The notes beneath the pieces were generated by a model. It saw only the letters and a list, made by a program, of their open reading frames with translations. It did no database searches and had not been told where the DNA came from. Below are positions 45,421 to 56,497 of a stretch of 64,000 nt of DNA, one piece after another; position 1 is the first letter of the stretch, and each line of letters starts with the position of its first letter. The stretch is taken from the NCBI GenBank assembly GCA_900129595.1, contig FQWG01000002.1:1-64000 (forward strand). The letters are read 5' to 3'. The position numbers were made by a program, and so were the translations under genes. The stretch comes from Flavobacterium frigidimaris. GTDB lineage: Bacteria; Bacteroidota; Bacteroidia; Flavobacteriales; Flavobacteriaceae.

Positions 45421-46221
45421 ATGGCAAACAAAATAGAAGTAAAAGACTTACTAGAAGCAGGTGTTCACTTTGGACACATGACTAGAAAATGGGATCCGAA
45501 TATGGCCCCATACATTTATATGGAGCGTAATGGTATTCACATTATCAATCTATATAAAACTGCAGCAAAAATTGAAGAGGCTAATGAAGCTTTGAAAAAA
45601 ATCGCTGCATCAGGTAGAAAAATCTTATTCGTAGCTACCAAAAAACAAGCAAAAGACATCGTTGCTGAAAAAGCAAAAGCTGCAAACATGCCTTACATCA
45701 CTGAAAGATGGCCTGGTGGAATGCTAACTAACTTTGTAACTATCAGAAAGGCAGTTAAAAAAATGTCTTCTATTGATAAAATGAAGAAAGATGGTACTTT
45801 CATGACGTTATCTAAAAAAGAGCGTTTGCAAGTTGATCGTCTACGTGCGAAACTAGAGAAAAACTTAGGTTCAATTGCTGACATGTCTAGACTACCAGCT
45901 GCATTGTTCGTAGTAGATATCAAAGCTGAACATATCGCAATAAAAGAAGCACAAAAATTAAACATTCCAGTTTTCGCAATGGTTGATACGAATTCTGACC
46001 CAAGAGAGGTTGATTACGTTATTCCTGCAAATGATGATGCTTCTAAATCAATTGACAAAATTTTATCTTTAGTTACTGCTGCTGTAATCGACGGTCTATC
46101 TGACAGAGGCTCTGACAAAGAAACTGAAGCTACAACAGAAGAAGCTGCTGCTCCTGCTGCTGTAGAAGCTGCGCCTGCTGCACCAGCTGTTGAAGCTGCT
46201 GCACCTGCAACTGAAGAATAA
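45421..46221 (+). CDS. rpsB: 30S ribosomal protein S2
   Basis: A 266-residue small-subunit protein: LLEAGVHFGHMTRKWDP, ILFVATKKQAKDIV, RWPGGMLTNF and PALFVVDIKAE are all typical. The C-terminus carries a Glu/Ala/Pro-rich tail of about 35 residues (EEAAAPAAVEAAPAA) not found in most S2 proteins. Followed by tsf, the conserved partner. Confidence 0.98.
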   Translation: MANKIEVKDLLEAGVHFGHMTRKWDPNMAPYIYMERNGIHIINLYKTAAKIEEANEALKKIAASGRKILFVATKKQAKDIVAEKAKAANMPYITERWPGGMLTNFVTIRKAVKKMSSIDKMKKDGTFMTLSKKERLQVDRLRAKLEKNLGSIADMSRLPAALFVVDIKAEHIAIKEAQKLNIPVFAMVDTNSDPREVDYVIPANDDASKSIDKILSLVTAAVIDGLSDRGSDKETEATTEEAAAPAAVEAAPAAPAVEAAAPATEE

Positions 46222-46358
46222 ATCAAATTTAAATTCCAAATTTTAAATTCCAAATTCCAAATACAAAATTAAAAACGTTATGTTGATAATTTAATAAAAT
46301 TGGAGTCTGGGATTTAGAAGATGGAATTTTTACTTTTAACATTAAAATTCAAAATATT

Positions 46359-47321
46359 ATGGCAACAATTACTGCTGCAGACGTAAATAAATTAAGACAA
46401 ACTACAGGTGCCGGAATGATGGACTGTAAAAAAGCTTTAGTTGAAGCTGATGGTGATTTCGATAAAGCGATACAAAACCTTAGAGAAAAAGGACAAAAAG
46501 TTGCTGCTAACCGTTCTGACCGTGAGTCTTCTGAAGGAGCTGCTGTTTCTTTTATCAATGCTGACAATACTAAAGGAGCTATCATCACTTTAAACTGCGA
46601 AACTGATTTCGTAGGTAAAAATGAGGCTTTCGTAACTTTGGCTAAAGAATTAGTAGAAAGAGCTATTAACTTCTCTTCTAAAGAAGAATTCTTAGCTTCA
46701 GATTTTAACGGAATTACTGTTGCTGAAAAATTAATCGAGCAAACTGGTGTTATCGGTGAAAAAATCGAAATCGGTGGTTTTGAAATTTTAGAAGGTGCTT
46801 TCGTTGGATCTTATGTTCACGTTAACAAAATTGCTGCATTAACTGCAATTTCTGCTGCAATTCCTAATGCTGACGTTTTAACTAAAGATGTTTCTATGCA
46901 AGTTGCTTCTATGGGAGCTGACACATTATCTTACAAAGATTTTGATCCTGCTTTCGTTGAATCTGAACTTGCTGCTCGTATTGCTGTAATCGAAAAAGAT
47001 AATGAAGAAGCTAAACGTTTAGGAAAAACTTTAAAAAATGTTCCTAAATATATTTCTTTCTCTCAATTGACTGAAGAAGTTTTAAAACAAGCTGAAGAAG
47101 ATGCTAAAGCTGAATTAAAAGCTGAAGGTAAACCAGAACAAATTTGGGATAAAATTATTCCTGGAAAAGTGCAACGTTTCATCTCTGACAACACTACTTT
47201 AGATCAAGAGAAAGCTTTGTTAGATCAAAACTTTATCAAAGACGATAGTAAAAAAGTTGGTGATTACGTTAAAGGATACAACGTTGAAATCACAGGTTTC
47301 AAAAGAGTTACTTTAGGTTAA
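46359..47321 (+). CDS. tsf: Elongation factor Ts
   Basis: The 320-residue nucleotide exchange factor of EF-Tu. The N-terminal UBA-like domain (VNKLRQTTGAGMMDCKKAL) and the TDFVGKNEAF exchange motif are present. It follows rpsB and ends in a strong terminator. The 137-base gap before it contains the AATTCCAAA word repeated several times. Confidence 0.98.
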   Translation: MATITAADVNKLRQTTGAGMMDCKKALVEADGDFDKAIQNLREKGQKVAANRSDRESSEGAAVSFINADNTKGAIITLNCETDFVGKNEAFVTLAKELVERAINFSSKEEFLASDFNGITVAEKLIEQTGVIGEKIEIGGFEILEGAFVGSYVHVNKIAALTAISAAIPNADVLTKDVSMQVASMGADTLSYKDFDPAFVESELAARIAVIEKDNEEAKRLGKTLKNVPKYISFSQLTEEVLKQAEEDAKAELKAEGKPEQIWDKIIPGKVQRFISDNTTLDQEKALLDQNFIKDDSKKVGDYVKGYNVEITGFKRVTLG

Positions 47322-47339
47322 TATATTATTTCAATACAA

Positions 47340-47374
47340 AAAGCCCGAATATTAATTTATTCGGGCTTTTTTTT
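47340..47374 (+). terminator. Terminator after tsf
   Basis: AAAGCCCGAATA and TATTCGGGCTTT form a 12-bp stem before a run of T residues. Confidence 0.9.
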
Positions 47375-47707
47375 GTTTTAGTAATTATTGTCTTCGCTTA
47401 GGTTTATAAGATTAATAAAGAGGCCGTAATTTAAAGTTTACATCAGAACAGGAAAAATTTACCAAAGTATTTTACTTGTAAACTTACCGAAATAGCCCAT
47501 GGTTGAAAACACGGGCTATGTTTGAAGATATAAATCAAATTAGGTAACAACTTTAAAATTGAGCTTTCACAAAAGTTCCTTACACCCTTGGTTTCAAACT
47601 TTGACAAAGTCTAACAAATCTGATAAACTTGTTACTAAAATCTATAATCCACAAAATCTATAATCCACAAAATCTGTGACCAAAAACTCAACCCCAAACT
47701 CCAAAAA
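47375..47707. repeat. Gene-free gap with a hairpin and a 16-bp tandem repeat
   Basis: ATAGCCC (47492-47498) and GGGCTAT (47513-47519) form a 7-bp hairpin. AAAATCTATAATCCAC occurs twice in tandem at 47637-47652 and 47653-47668, with a decayed third copy behind it. I find no gene or promoter. Confidence 0.55.
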
Positions 47708-47740
47708 AAATCCCCGAATAATTACATTATCCGGGGATTT
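47708..47740 (-). terminator. Terminator of the M3 peptidase gene
   Basis: AAATCCCCGAATAAT and ATTATCCGGGGATTT pair with a single mismatch and lead into eight U residues on the minus strand. Confidence 0.88.
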
Positions 47741-47761
47741 CAATTTAGAAATTTAATCTTA

Positions 47762-49879
47762 TTATTTTTTATCCTTAATCGGGAAATTTCTCGCACGCAT
47801 TAAAGCATCAGACTTAGGAGCTCTTCTTCTGAAGTTCTCATAAGCTTTCTCCTGATCAATAGTATTTCCTACGCTAAAAATATCATCATAAAGACGTTTC
47901 GCCACTTCTTTATCATACGGTCCTTTTCCTTCAGTAAAAGCTTCCCAGGCATCTGCATTGATTACATCCGCCCATAAATAACTGTAATATCCTGCAGCAT
48001 ATCCATCTCCTGAGAAAATATGTCCGAATTGAGGAATTCTATGACGCATCACAATCTCTGATGGCATATGAAGCGCATCTAAAGTTTCTTTTTCGAATTT
48101 ATGAGGATCAATAGTTTCTGTTGCCAGGTGTAATTTCATGTCGATTAATGAACTTGAAATCGTTTCTACAGTAGAAAAACCTTCACCAAAATTAGATGCT
48201 TTTTCAATTCTGTCTACTAATGATTGTGGTAACGGCTGATTGGTTTTATAATGCAAAGCAAACTTATTCAATACTTCAGGAGTCGCCAGCCAGTGCTCTA
48301 ATAATTGCGAAGGAAACTCTACATAATCTCTTGCAACATTTGTTCCTGATAAACTAGGATACGTTACATTAGAACATAATCCGTGAAGCGCATGTCCAAA
48401 TTCATGAAACAAAGTTGTTGCATCTTCCCAGGAAATTAAAACCGGCTCATTTGCAGCTCCTTTAATAAAGTTACAATTGTTCGAAACGATTGTAAGAACT
48501 TCACCGTCCATTTTCTGCTGATCGCGATACGCATTCATCCAGGCACCAGAACGCTTTCCTGCACGTGCATAAGGATCGAAATACCATAATCCAATCACTT
48601 TACCTGTAATCTTATTACTTACTTCCCAAACACGCACATCAGGATGATATACCGGAACATTTGTAATTTGTTTAAAGTTTAAATTAAACAATTCTCCCGC
48701 AACCCAAAACATACCTTCACGTAAGTTCTCTAATTGCAGATAAGGCTTCACTTCATTTTGATCTAAATCGTATTTTGCTTTTCTTACTTTCTCAGCATAG
48801 TAACGATAATCCCAAGGCTGAATTTTAAATTTACCACCTTCAGCATCTACAATCTTCTGCATTTCAGCAACATCCAAATGTACTTTTTCTACAGCAGGTT
48901 CCCATACTGACAACATTAAATCTAATGTCTTCTTAGGATCTTTCGCCATTTTGTTAGACAAACTCCAATCAGCAAAAGTAGGAAACCCTAATAATTTTGC
49001 TTTTTGAGTACGCAATTGCAAAATAGTAACAAGGGTTGAGTTGTTATCGTTTGCATTACCATTATCACCACGTTTCACAAAAATGTCAAATGCTTTTTCT
49101 CTTAACTCTCTGCGAGTTGAGAAAGTTAAAAATGGTTCAATAGACGAACGTGTATTAGCCACGCAGCCCATAACATCTAATTTTCTGCTTTTTGCTTCAG
49201 CGATTGCAGCATTTTTTACTTCAGCCGGCAAACCGTCAAAATCGCTTTCTGTTTTTAAGGCTACATATTGATTGTGCTCTTCTGCTAATAAATTTTGGCT
49301 GAATTTAGTAAATAGACTTGCTAATTCCTGATTGATCTTAGCTACTTTTTCTTTGTCTTTTTCATTCAATTTAGCACCCTCACGAACAAAATCAGTATAA
49401 TACAACCAGATTAAACGCTGCTGCTCACTGGTCAGTTTCTTACTGTCTTTTGAGTTATACAAAGCTTCTATTCTAGTAAATAGTTTTTTGTTTTGTAAAA
49501 CTTTGTCATTGAACGCAGATAGTTTTGGAGACATTTCTGTTTCTACAGCGTCAAATTCCGGAGTACTTAATGTAGAGCCGTAAATCCCGTAAACAGTATA
49601 AATTCTGGACATTGTTTTACCTGAGCGCTCTAAAGCCGCTATGGTATTATCAAAAGTTGCTGCTTTTGGATTGTTTGCAATAACATCAACCTCGTTCAGT
49701 TTTTCCTGAATCGCAAATTGAATCGCAGGCTTAAAATCCGAAACTTTGTACTCATTAAAAGCAGGAACTCCTCCGTAAGGTCCCGTCCACTTTTTAAGCA
49801 ATGGATTATTGGAATTGGTTTGTGCGTTGGCCGCAAATAAAGTTGTTCCCATGAGAAAAATTGTCATTAATTTTTTCAT
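47762..49879 (-). CDS. M3-family metallopeptidase (peptidyl-dipeptidase Dcp type)
   Basis: With the ATG at 49879 (MKKLMTIFLMG) the product has 705 residues; another ATG lies two codons upstream. A signal peptide cut near AANAQ sends it to the periplasm. The zinc site HEFGHALH lies near residue 490 with the third ligand Glu about 27 residues on. The C-terminal FSGDGYAAGYYSYLWADV is typical of Dcp/oligopeptidase A enzymes, which cut dipeptides from short peptides. It is a single gene with its own promoter and terminator. Confidence 0.93.
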   Translation of the reverse strand: MKKLMTIFLMGTTLFAANAQTNSNNPLLKKWTGPYGGVPAFNEYKVSDFKPAIQFAIQEKLNEVDVIANNPKAATFDNTIAALERSGKTMSRIYTVYGIYGSTLSTPEFDAVETEMSPKLSAFNDKVLQNKKLFTRIEALYNSKDSKKLTSEQQRLIWLYYTDFVREGAKLNEKDKEKVAKINQELASLFTKFSQNLLAEEHNQYVALKTESDFDGLPAEVKNAAIAEAKSRKLDVMGCVANTRSSIEPFLTFSTRRELREKAFDIFVKRGDNGNANDNNSTLVTILQLRTQKAKLLGFPTFADWSLSNKMAKDPKKTLDLMLSVWEPAVEKVHLDVAEMQKIVDAEGGKFKIQPWDYRYYAEKVRKAKYDLDQNEVKPYLQLENLREGMFWVAGELFNLNFKQITNVPVYHPDVRVWEVSNKITGKVIGLWYFDPYARAGKRSGAWMNAYRDQQKMDGEVLTIVSNNCNFIKGAANEPVLISWEDATTLFHEFGHALHGLCSNVTYPSLSGTNVARDYVEFPSQLLEHWLATPEVLNKFALHYKTNQPLPQSLVDRIEKASNFGEGFSTVETISSSLIDMKLHLATETIDPHKFEKETLDALHMPSEIVMRHRIPQFGHIFSGDGYAAGYYSYLWADVINADAWEAFTEGKGPYDKEVAKRLYDDIFSVGNTIDQEKAYENFRRRAPKSDALMRARNFPIKDKK

Positions 49880-49911
49880 TATCATTAATTTGATTTAATA
49901 GATTATTGTTT

Positions 49912-49939
49912 CAAATGTAACTAAAAATGAGCATTCAAA
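49912..49939 (-). promoter_or_regulatory. Promoter of the M3 peptidase gene
   Basis: On the minus strand TTTG (49936-49939), 16 bp, then TACATTTG (49912-49919). The spacing is shorter than usual. Confidence 0.5.
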
Positions 49940-50018
49940 AAGAAATTTTAACTTTCTGATTGTCGTTAAGATGAACTTTAATTTAATCCCATCTGTCTTA
50001 AGTTATAGAGAAATAGTT

Positions 50019-50026
50019 TAAATTTG
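50019..50026 (+). promoter_or_regulatory. -7 box of the queuosine-precursor transporter gene
   Basis: TAAATTTG matches TAnnTTTG and lies 20 bases before the ATG. No clear -33 box is seen. Confidence 0.45.
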
Positions 50027-50046
50027 GCAGATCATTTACCACTCAC

Positions 50047-50727
50047 ATGTTTAAAACCCGAAAAGAAATTGTTTTTGTAGTTCTGGCAGGCATATTTATA
50101 ACGAATGCCGTTGTAGCTGAACTTATTGGAGGAAAATTAATTCAAGTTGGACCTTTTGTAATGAGTATCGGTATTTTGCCCTGGCCGGTAGTTTTTCTGA
50201 CTACTGACCTGATCAATGAATACTTTGGTGAAAAAGGAGTTAAGAAATTATCTTTTATAACTGCTTGCCTGATCGCATACGCTTTTTTAATATTATTTAT
50301 GGCCATTGTCATTCCGGCCGCAAAAGGAATAAGTCCCGTAAATGACGAGCAGTTTCAAGCTGTATTCGGACAAAGTATGTGGATAATTATAGGCAGTCTG
50401 ATTGCTTTTATGGTATCTCAGTTAATCGATGTCTGGATATTCTGGTTCTTTAAAAGACGTACCGGAGAAAGAAAAATATGGCTTAGAACTACGGGATCAA
50501 CTGTAATCTCGCAATTATTTGATTCTTTTATTGTTCTAGGTATTGCTTTCTGGTTACCGGGAAAAATTAACTTTGATACCTTTCTTTCGTCAGCTTTAAT
50601 TGGATATACTTTTAAACTATCAATAGCCGTTCTATTGACTCCGCTTATTTATGCCGGGCATCATATGATTAAAAAATATCTCGAAAAAGACACTATTAAA
50701 GAGCAAAAAGAAGATTCTAACGAATGA
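50047..50727 (+). CDS. yhhQ: Queuosine precursor transporter (YhhQ/VUT family)
   Basis: A 226-residue membrane protein with six or seven helices. The family words TNAVVAELIGGKLI and LPWPVVFLTTDLINEYFG are present. YhhQ imports queuosine precursors such as preQ0 or preQ1, which fits with queG at 2754. It overlaps the lipoprotein gene behind it by four bases (ATGA). Confidence 0.9.
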   Translation: MFKTRKEIVFVVLAGIFITNAVVAELIGGKLIQVGPFVMSIGILPWPVVFLTTDLINEYFGEKGVKKLSFITACLIAYAFLILFMAIVIPAAKGISPVNDEQFQAVFGQSMWIIIGSLIAFMVSQLIDVWIFWFFKRRTGERKIWLRTTGSTVISQLFDSFIVLGIAFWLPGKINFDTFLSSALIGYTFKLSIAVLLTPLIYAGHHMIKKYLEKDTIKEQKEDSNE

Positions 50728-51389
50728 AAAAACAAAATCTAATCTTAGTATTAATTCTACTATCATTCTGCTTCTTCAGCTGTAATAAAAACGATCGGGA
50801 AAAATTATTCAAATCTACGACAACAATTTCTGATAAGATAAAAAACATCTCAAAGAGCACTGTAGAAACGATAACAGCCGTTAAAGATTCTATTGCAAAA
50901 ACGATATTACCCAACAAAATTAAAAACGATAAAACTGTTAGCGAAGAAGCAAAAACTACGAAAGACAGTACCGACACAGGAACTTTGGACAATGAAAAAC
51001 TAAAAGGTTTCAGCTATCTCAGAAAACTACTTTCGACTTGTAAAACGGGAGAAACATTAACCCAAAAAGAATTAATCGAAAATCATAACATTCCTAAAGA
51101 AGGCGTCAAGCTCATAAAAAGCATTACAAAAACTGCCGAAGATGAAATTGACATCAAATGGAAATCTACCTGGTTTATTGAAAAAGTATCAGATGCCAAG
51201 TTTACAGATGCCCGAATGAAAATTAAGTTCGAAGCCAATAAAATGTACACTTCAGGAAAAGCAATTGGGATCAAATACAACAAAAAGATTTACAACGACT
51301 TAATCATCGTAGGAACTTCAGCATACATTCCTTCCGTAAAGGGGTATCATTGGAAAATAGGAAAACAATGGAAAACGAAAATAAAATAA
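50724..51389 (+). CDS. Lipoprotein of unknown function
   Basis: A 221-residue product with a lipoprotein signal (LILLSFCFFSC). About 75 residues of Lys/Thr/Ser-rich linker follow, then a compact domain (about 90-221) with SYLRKLLSTCKTGETLTQKE and a basic C-terminus (WKIGKQWKTKIK). I do not recognise the domain. Its start overlaps the transporter gene by four bases and its end overlaps the tag start, so three genes form one tight unit. Confidence 0.75.
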   Translation: MKKQNLILVLILLSFCFFSCNKNDREKLFKSTTTISDKIKNISKSTVETITAVKDSIAKTILPNKIKNDKTVSEEAKTTKDSTDTGTLDNEKLKGFSYLRKLLSTCKTGETLTQKELIENHNIPKEGVKLIKSITKTAEDEIDIKWKSTWFIEKVSDAKFTDARMKIKFEANKMYTSGKAIGIKYNKKIYNDLIIVGTSAYIPSVKGYHWKIGKQWKTKIK

Positions 51390-51940
51390 GATGCGGTTGG
51401 TGTTCTTCCAGCGATTTATATAAAAAATACCATGACGAAGAATGGGGTGTTCCTGTTTATGACGATGCCTCTTTGTTCGAATTTCTGATTTTAGAAACTT
51501 TTCAGGCAGGTTTAAGCTGGATCACCATTTTAAACAAAAGAGAAAACTTCAGAGTTGCTTTTGATCATTTCGATTATAAAAAAATAGCCCATTATCCTGA
51601 AGAAAAAATTGAATCCCTTTTGCAAGACAGCGGAATCATTCGCAATAAACTTAAAATTCGCGCGACCATTTCGAACGCTCAGGCCTTTATGAAAGTACAG
51701 GAAGAATTTGGAAGTTTCTCTGATTATATCTGGAAATTTACCAACGGGAAACCAATCGACAACAACCCAAAAACATTAAAAGACGTCCCTGCCACTACTC
51801 CACTTTCAGACGAAATTAGCAAAGACCTAAAAAAAAGAGGCTTTAAATTCGTAGGCTCAACCGTAATTTACGCTCAAATGCAAGCTACCGGAATGGTCAA
51901 CGATCATATCGAAGATTGTTTTACCCGAAAGGGAAAATAG
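51368..51940 (+). CDS. tag: DNA-3-methyladenine glycosylase I
   Basis: I choose the ATG at 51368 (MENENKIRCGWC), 190 residues; an earlier ATG at 51350 lies deeper in the lipoprotein gene. Family features are RCGWCSSSDLYKKYHDEEWGVP, the catalytic Glu in FEFLILETFQAGLSW, and the C-terminal zinc-type MVNDHIEDCF with the N-terminal Cys. The enzyme removes 3-methyladenine from alkylated DNA. Last gene of the transporter-lipoprotein-tag unit. Confidence 0.94.
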   Translation: MENENKIRCGWCSSSDLYKKYHDEEWGVPVYDDASLFEFLILETFQAGLSWITILNKRENFRVAFDHFDYKKIAHYPEEKIESLLQDSGIIRNKLKIRATISNAQAFMKVQEEFGSFSDYIWKFTNGKPIDNNPKTLKDVPATTPLSDEISKDLKKRGFKFVGSTVIYAQMQATGMVNDHIEDCFTRKGK

Positions 51941-52027
51941 TCGCAGTTTTTAGTCTCAGTTTTCAGTTTTTTTCACAACCGGAACCTGGAACCTGAAATT
52001 TTTTTAAACTTCCATACAAAAATTACC

Positions 52028-52035
52028 TATATTTG
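52028..52035 (+). promoter_or_regulatory. -7 box of the thiamine operon
   Basis: TATATTTG matches TAnnTTTG and predicts transcription from about 52040, exactly where the riboswitch P1 stem begins. Confidence 0.65.
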
Positions 52036-52041
52036 CGTCAC

Positions 52042-52122
52042 ACTTTAGGGGTGTCTGCTAATAAGCAGGCTGAGATTTTACCCTCTGAACCTGATCTAGT
52101 TCATACTAGCGTAGGGAAAAGT
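52042..52122 (+). promoter_or_regulatory. TPP riboswitch aptamer (THI box)
   Basis: The conserved THI-box blocks are all present: GGGGTG with GCAGGCTGAGA, then ACCCTCTGAACCTGATCTAG and GCGTAGGGAA. P1 pairs ACTTT (52042-52046) with AAAGT (52118-52122). Binding of thiamine pyrophosphate should reduce expression of the operon behind it. Confidence 0.96.
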
Positions 52123-52136
52123 AAGATGACTTCTGC

Positions 52137-52203
52137 GCGCATTTTTATGCGCAATTGTAGCCATTCCTAAAGTATAACTGTATACTAAATTCAAAAGGAA
52201 TGG
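52137..52203 (+). promoter_or_regulatory. Expression platform hiding the thiS start codon
   Basis: After a small hairpin (GCGCAT/ATGCGC, 52137-52152), CCATTCCT (52161-52168) is perfectly complementary to AGGAATGG (52196-52203), which contains the thiS ATG. The same region (CATTCCTAAAGT, 52162-52173) can instead pair with the aptamer 5' strand ACTTTAGGGGTG (52042-52053) over 12 bp with two G-U pairs. The two pairings exclude each other. No terminator is seen, so control should be at translation. Confidence 0.65.
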
Positions 52204-52406
52204 AACTAAAAATCAACCAACAAATCAAACAATTCAATGCTGAATCGCTAAGCGTTCAATCATTGCTCGATCTCGAAATTCCCCACAAACAAAACGGAAT
52301 CGCCGTTGCCATTAACAATACCGTTGTTCCAAAAATAAACTGGAACCAACATCTCGTACACGAAACTGACGAAATTTTAATTATTTCAGCAACGCAAGGA
52401 GGATAA
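52200..52406 (+). CDS. thiS: Sulfur carrier protein ThiS
   Basis: A 68-residue ubiquitin-fold protein ending in Gly-Gly (ATQGG), the C-terminus that is adenylated and thiocarboxylated to deliver sulfur for the thiazole ring. VAINNTVVPKINWNQHLV is typical. First gene of the operon, directly under riboswitch control. Confidence 0.95.
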   Translation: MELKINQQIKQFNAESLSVQSLLDLEIPHKQNGIAVAINNTVVPKINWNQHLVHETDEILIISATQGG

Positions 52407-54470
<2,064 letters not shown>

Positions 54471-54550
54471 TGAAAGGGTTTCTGTAAAATGTGAGATGGC
54501 TCAAATTTACATCTCACATTTCACACTTTCACAAAAAACATGTTACCACC

Positions 54551-55147
54551 ATGATCGTAATTACAAATCCCGCTTCTATTGCAAATGAAATCAGCATTCT
54601 CGAATCTTTATTTGAAGAAGGATTGTCTTTGCTTCATATTCGGAAACCTGATTTTTCTGAGCTTGAAATGGCGCAATATATTCATCAGATAAGATTGGAA
54701 TTTCGTTCTAACTTGGCTTTGCACAGTCATCACGAATTAGCGGCGGATTTTGGAATTAAACGAATTCATTTTTCTGAGAAAACGAGAAAAGAAAATCTTA
54801 ATGTTATTGAAGGGTTTTCAAAATACTGTATATCAACATCAACACATTCTATTGAAGATTTTAACGCTTTAGAAAATGATTTTGATTACGCCTTTCTAAG
54901 TCCTGTTTTCCAAAGTATCTCTAAACAATATTATTATCCTAAAGAAAATCTTTTTAAATCTTTAAAATCACGAATAAATTATAAAACAAAAGTGATCGCT
55001 TTAGGCGGAATTGATGCTGAAAACATCAAAGAAACACTAGAAAACGGTTTTGATGATGTAGCACTTTTAGGAACAATCTGGAATAATGAAAACCCAATAA
55101 AACAATTCAAATTATGTCTACAAATCGTCCAATCGCACTTAGTATAG
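54551..55147 (+). CDS. TenI-like protein (ThiE family), likely thiazole tautomerase
   Basis: With the ATG at 54551 (MIVITNPASIANEI) the product has 198 residues; an upstream frame from 54491 has no family similarity. The fold is that of ThiE/TenI (LLHIRKPDFSE, FLSPVFQSISKQ, VIALGGIDAENIKE). However, the ThiE motifs for diphosphate and Mg binding (QLRxK, ND) are changed (LHIRK, SHHELA), while a full ThiE follows at 55859. Thus I infer TenI, which converts the thiazole product of ThiG. It overlaps thiD by 34 bases. Confidence 0.8.
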   Translation: MIVITNPASIANEISILESLFEEGLSLLHIRKPDFSELEMAQYIHQIRLEFRSNLALHSHHELAADFGIKRIHFSEKTRKENLNVIEGFSKYCISTSTHSIEDFNALENDFDYAFLSPVFQSISKQYYYPKENLFKSLKSRINYKTKVIALGGIDAENIKETLENGFDDVALLGTIWNNENPIKQFKLCLQIVQSHLV

Positions 55148-55866
55148 CAGGTTTTGACCCAACTGGCGGCGCTGGTGTTTTGGCCGATATCAAAACATTT
55201 GAGCAGCATCAGGTGACCGGATTTGCCATTACAACCGCGAATACCATTCAGACTGAAAATGAGTTTTTTGAAATTGAATGGACTGATTTGAGTTTTGTTC
55301 TTCGATCAATTGAAACATTGTTTAAAAGGTATAATATTCAATCAGTGAAAATTGGGATTGTTCCTTCGTTAGATTTTTTAAACCAAATTCTTTCAGTTAT
55401 AAAAGCAGTATCACCAACTACACAAATTGTTTGGGATCCCGTTTTAAAATCGACTACAGCATTTGAATTCATGAATATGGATAATCAATTGGATTTGAAT
55501 AAAATGCTATCCATAATTGATTTGATTACGCCCAACTATAATGAAGCTGAAATCTTATTTCCAGGTTTTATTTCGAATCAACTTTCGCTTAAAAATGAAA
55601 TCTCCACTTCTGTTTTATTAAAAGGCGGGCACAATCCTATTGAAATTGGAACTGATCGATTATTTCTAAAAGATGAAATTATCGATTTACTTCCGTCTAA
55701 TAAAAAATGCTTCGAAAAACATGGTTCCGGCTGCGTATTATCATCTGCCATCGCCTCAAATCTGGCTTTAAATCAAACGCTAACAGAAGCTTGTAAAAAT
55801 GCGAAAACCTACATAGAAAAATTCCTGAGTTCAAATTCAACTTTAATCGGATATCATTATGTATAA
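55114..55866 (+). CDS. thiD: Hydroxymethylpyrimidine (phosphate) kinase ThiD
   Basis: A 250-residue ribokinase-fold enzyme that phosphorylates HMP and HMP-P. ALSIAGFDPTGGAGVLADIKTF is at the N-terminus; WDPVLKST and the C-terminal anion-hole motif HGSGCVLSSAIAS are present. It overlaps both neighbours (34 and 8 bases), so translation is probably coupled. Confidence 0.96.
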   Translation: MSTNRPIALSIAGFDPTGGAGVLADIKTFEQHQVTGFAITTANTIQTENEFFEIEWTDLSFVLRSIETLFKRYNIQSVKIGIVPSLDFLNQILSVIKAVSPTTQIVWDPVLKSTTAFEFMNMDNQLDLNKMLSIIDLITPNYNEAEILFPGFISNQLSLKNEISTSVLLKGGHNPIEIGTDRLFLKDEIIDLLPSNKKCFEKHGSGCVLSSAIASNLALNQTLTEACKNAKTYIEKFLSSNSTLIGYHYV

Positions 55867-56497
55867 CAAATTACAGTACATCTCACAAGGCAATACAATC
55901 GAAGAACAATTGTACAATATTCATCAGGCATTAGATGCTGGCTGTGATTGGGTACAAATGCGATTTAAAAATCAATCAACCAAAGATACTTTTGCTTTAG
56001 CAGAAGCAGTAAAATTTTTGTGCGAAGAATATCTCGCCAATTTTATTGTAAATGACAATCTCTATCTCGCTCAGCAAATTGCCGCTGACGGAGTTCATTT
56101 AGGTTTAACCGATATGAATATTGCCGAAGCGAGAGCTATTTTAGGCAGCACGAAAATCATTGGAGGAACGGCAAATACTTTTGAAGATATCGAAAATCAT
56201 ATTAAAAATGGCTGCGATTATATTGGATTAGGCCCATTCCGATTTACCAGTACAAAAGAGAAATTAAGTCCCATTTTAGGATTATCAGGATATGTTGCTA
56301 TTATTGAAAAGATGAAAAACAGCAATCTCACAACTCCTGTTTATGCTATTGGAGGAATTACATTAAATGATATAAATCCGTTAATGGAAACTGGAATTCA
56401 TGGTATTGCTATTTCCGGAATGATTACAGAAACTGATTACAAAAAGAAATTAATTCAACAACTAAACGAAAAGTTATATGCAAACGTCATTGTTTAA
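55859..56497 (+). CDS. thiE: Thiamine phosphate synthase ThiE
   Basis: A 212-residue TIM-barrel enzyme that joins HMP-PP and the thiazole phosphate. The motifs are canonical: [39 protein letters not shown] and YAIGGI. It overlaps thiD by eight and thiG by 20 bases. Confidence 0.95.
   Translation: MYNKLQYISQGNTIEEQLYNIHQALDAGCDWVQMRFKNQSTKDTFALAEAVKFLCEEYLANFIVNDNLYLAQQIAADGVHLGLTDMNIAEARAILGSTKIIGGTANTFEDIENHIKNGCDYIGLGPFRFTSTKEKLSPILGLSGYVAIIEKMKNSNLTTPVYAIGGITLNDINPLMETGIHGIAISGMITETDYKKKLIQQLNEKLYANVIV

Noticed and set aside
47637..47681. CRISPR-like repeat
   Set aside because: The copies are directly adjacent without spacers and only two are intact.
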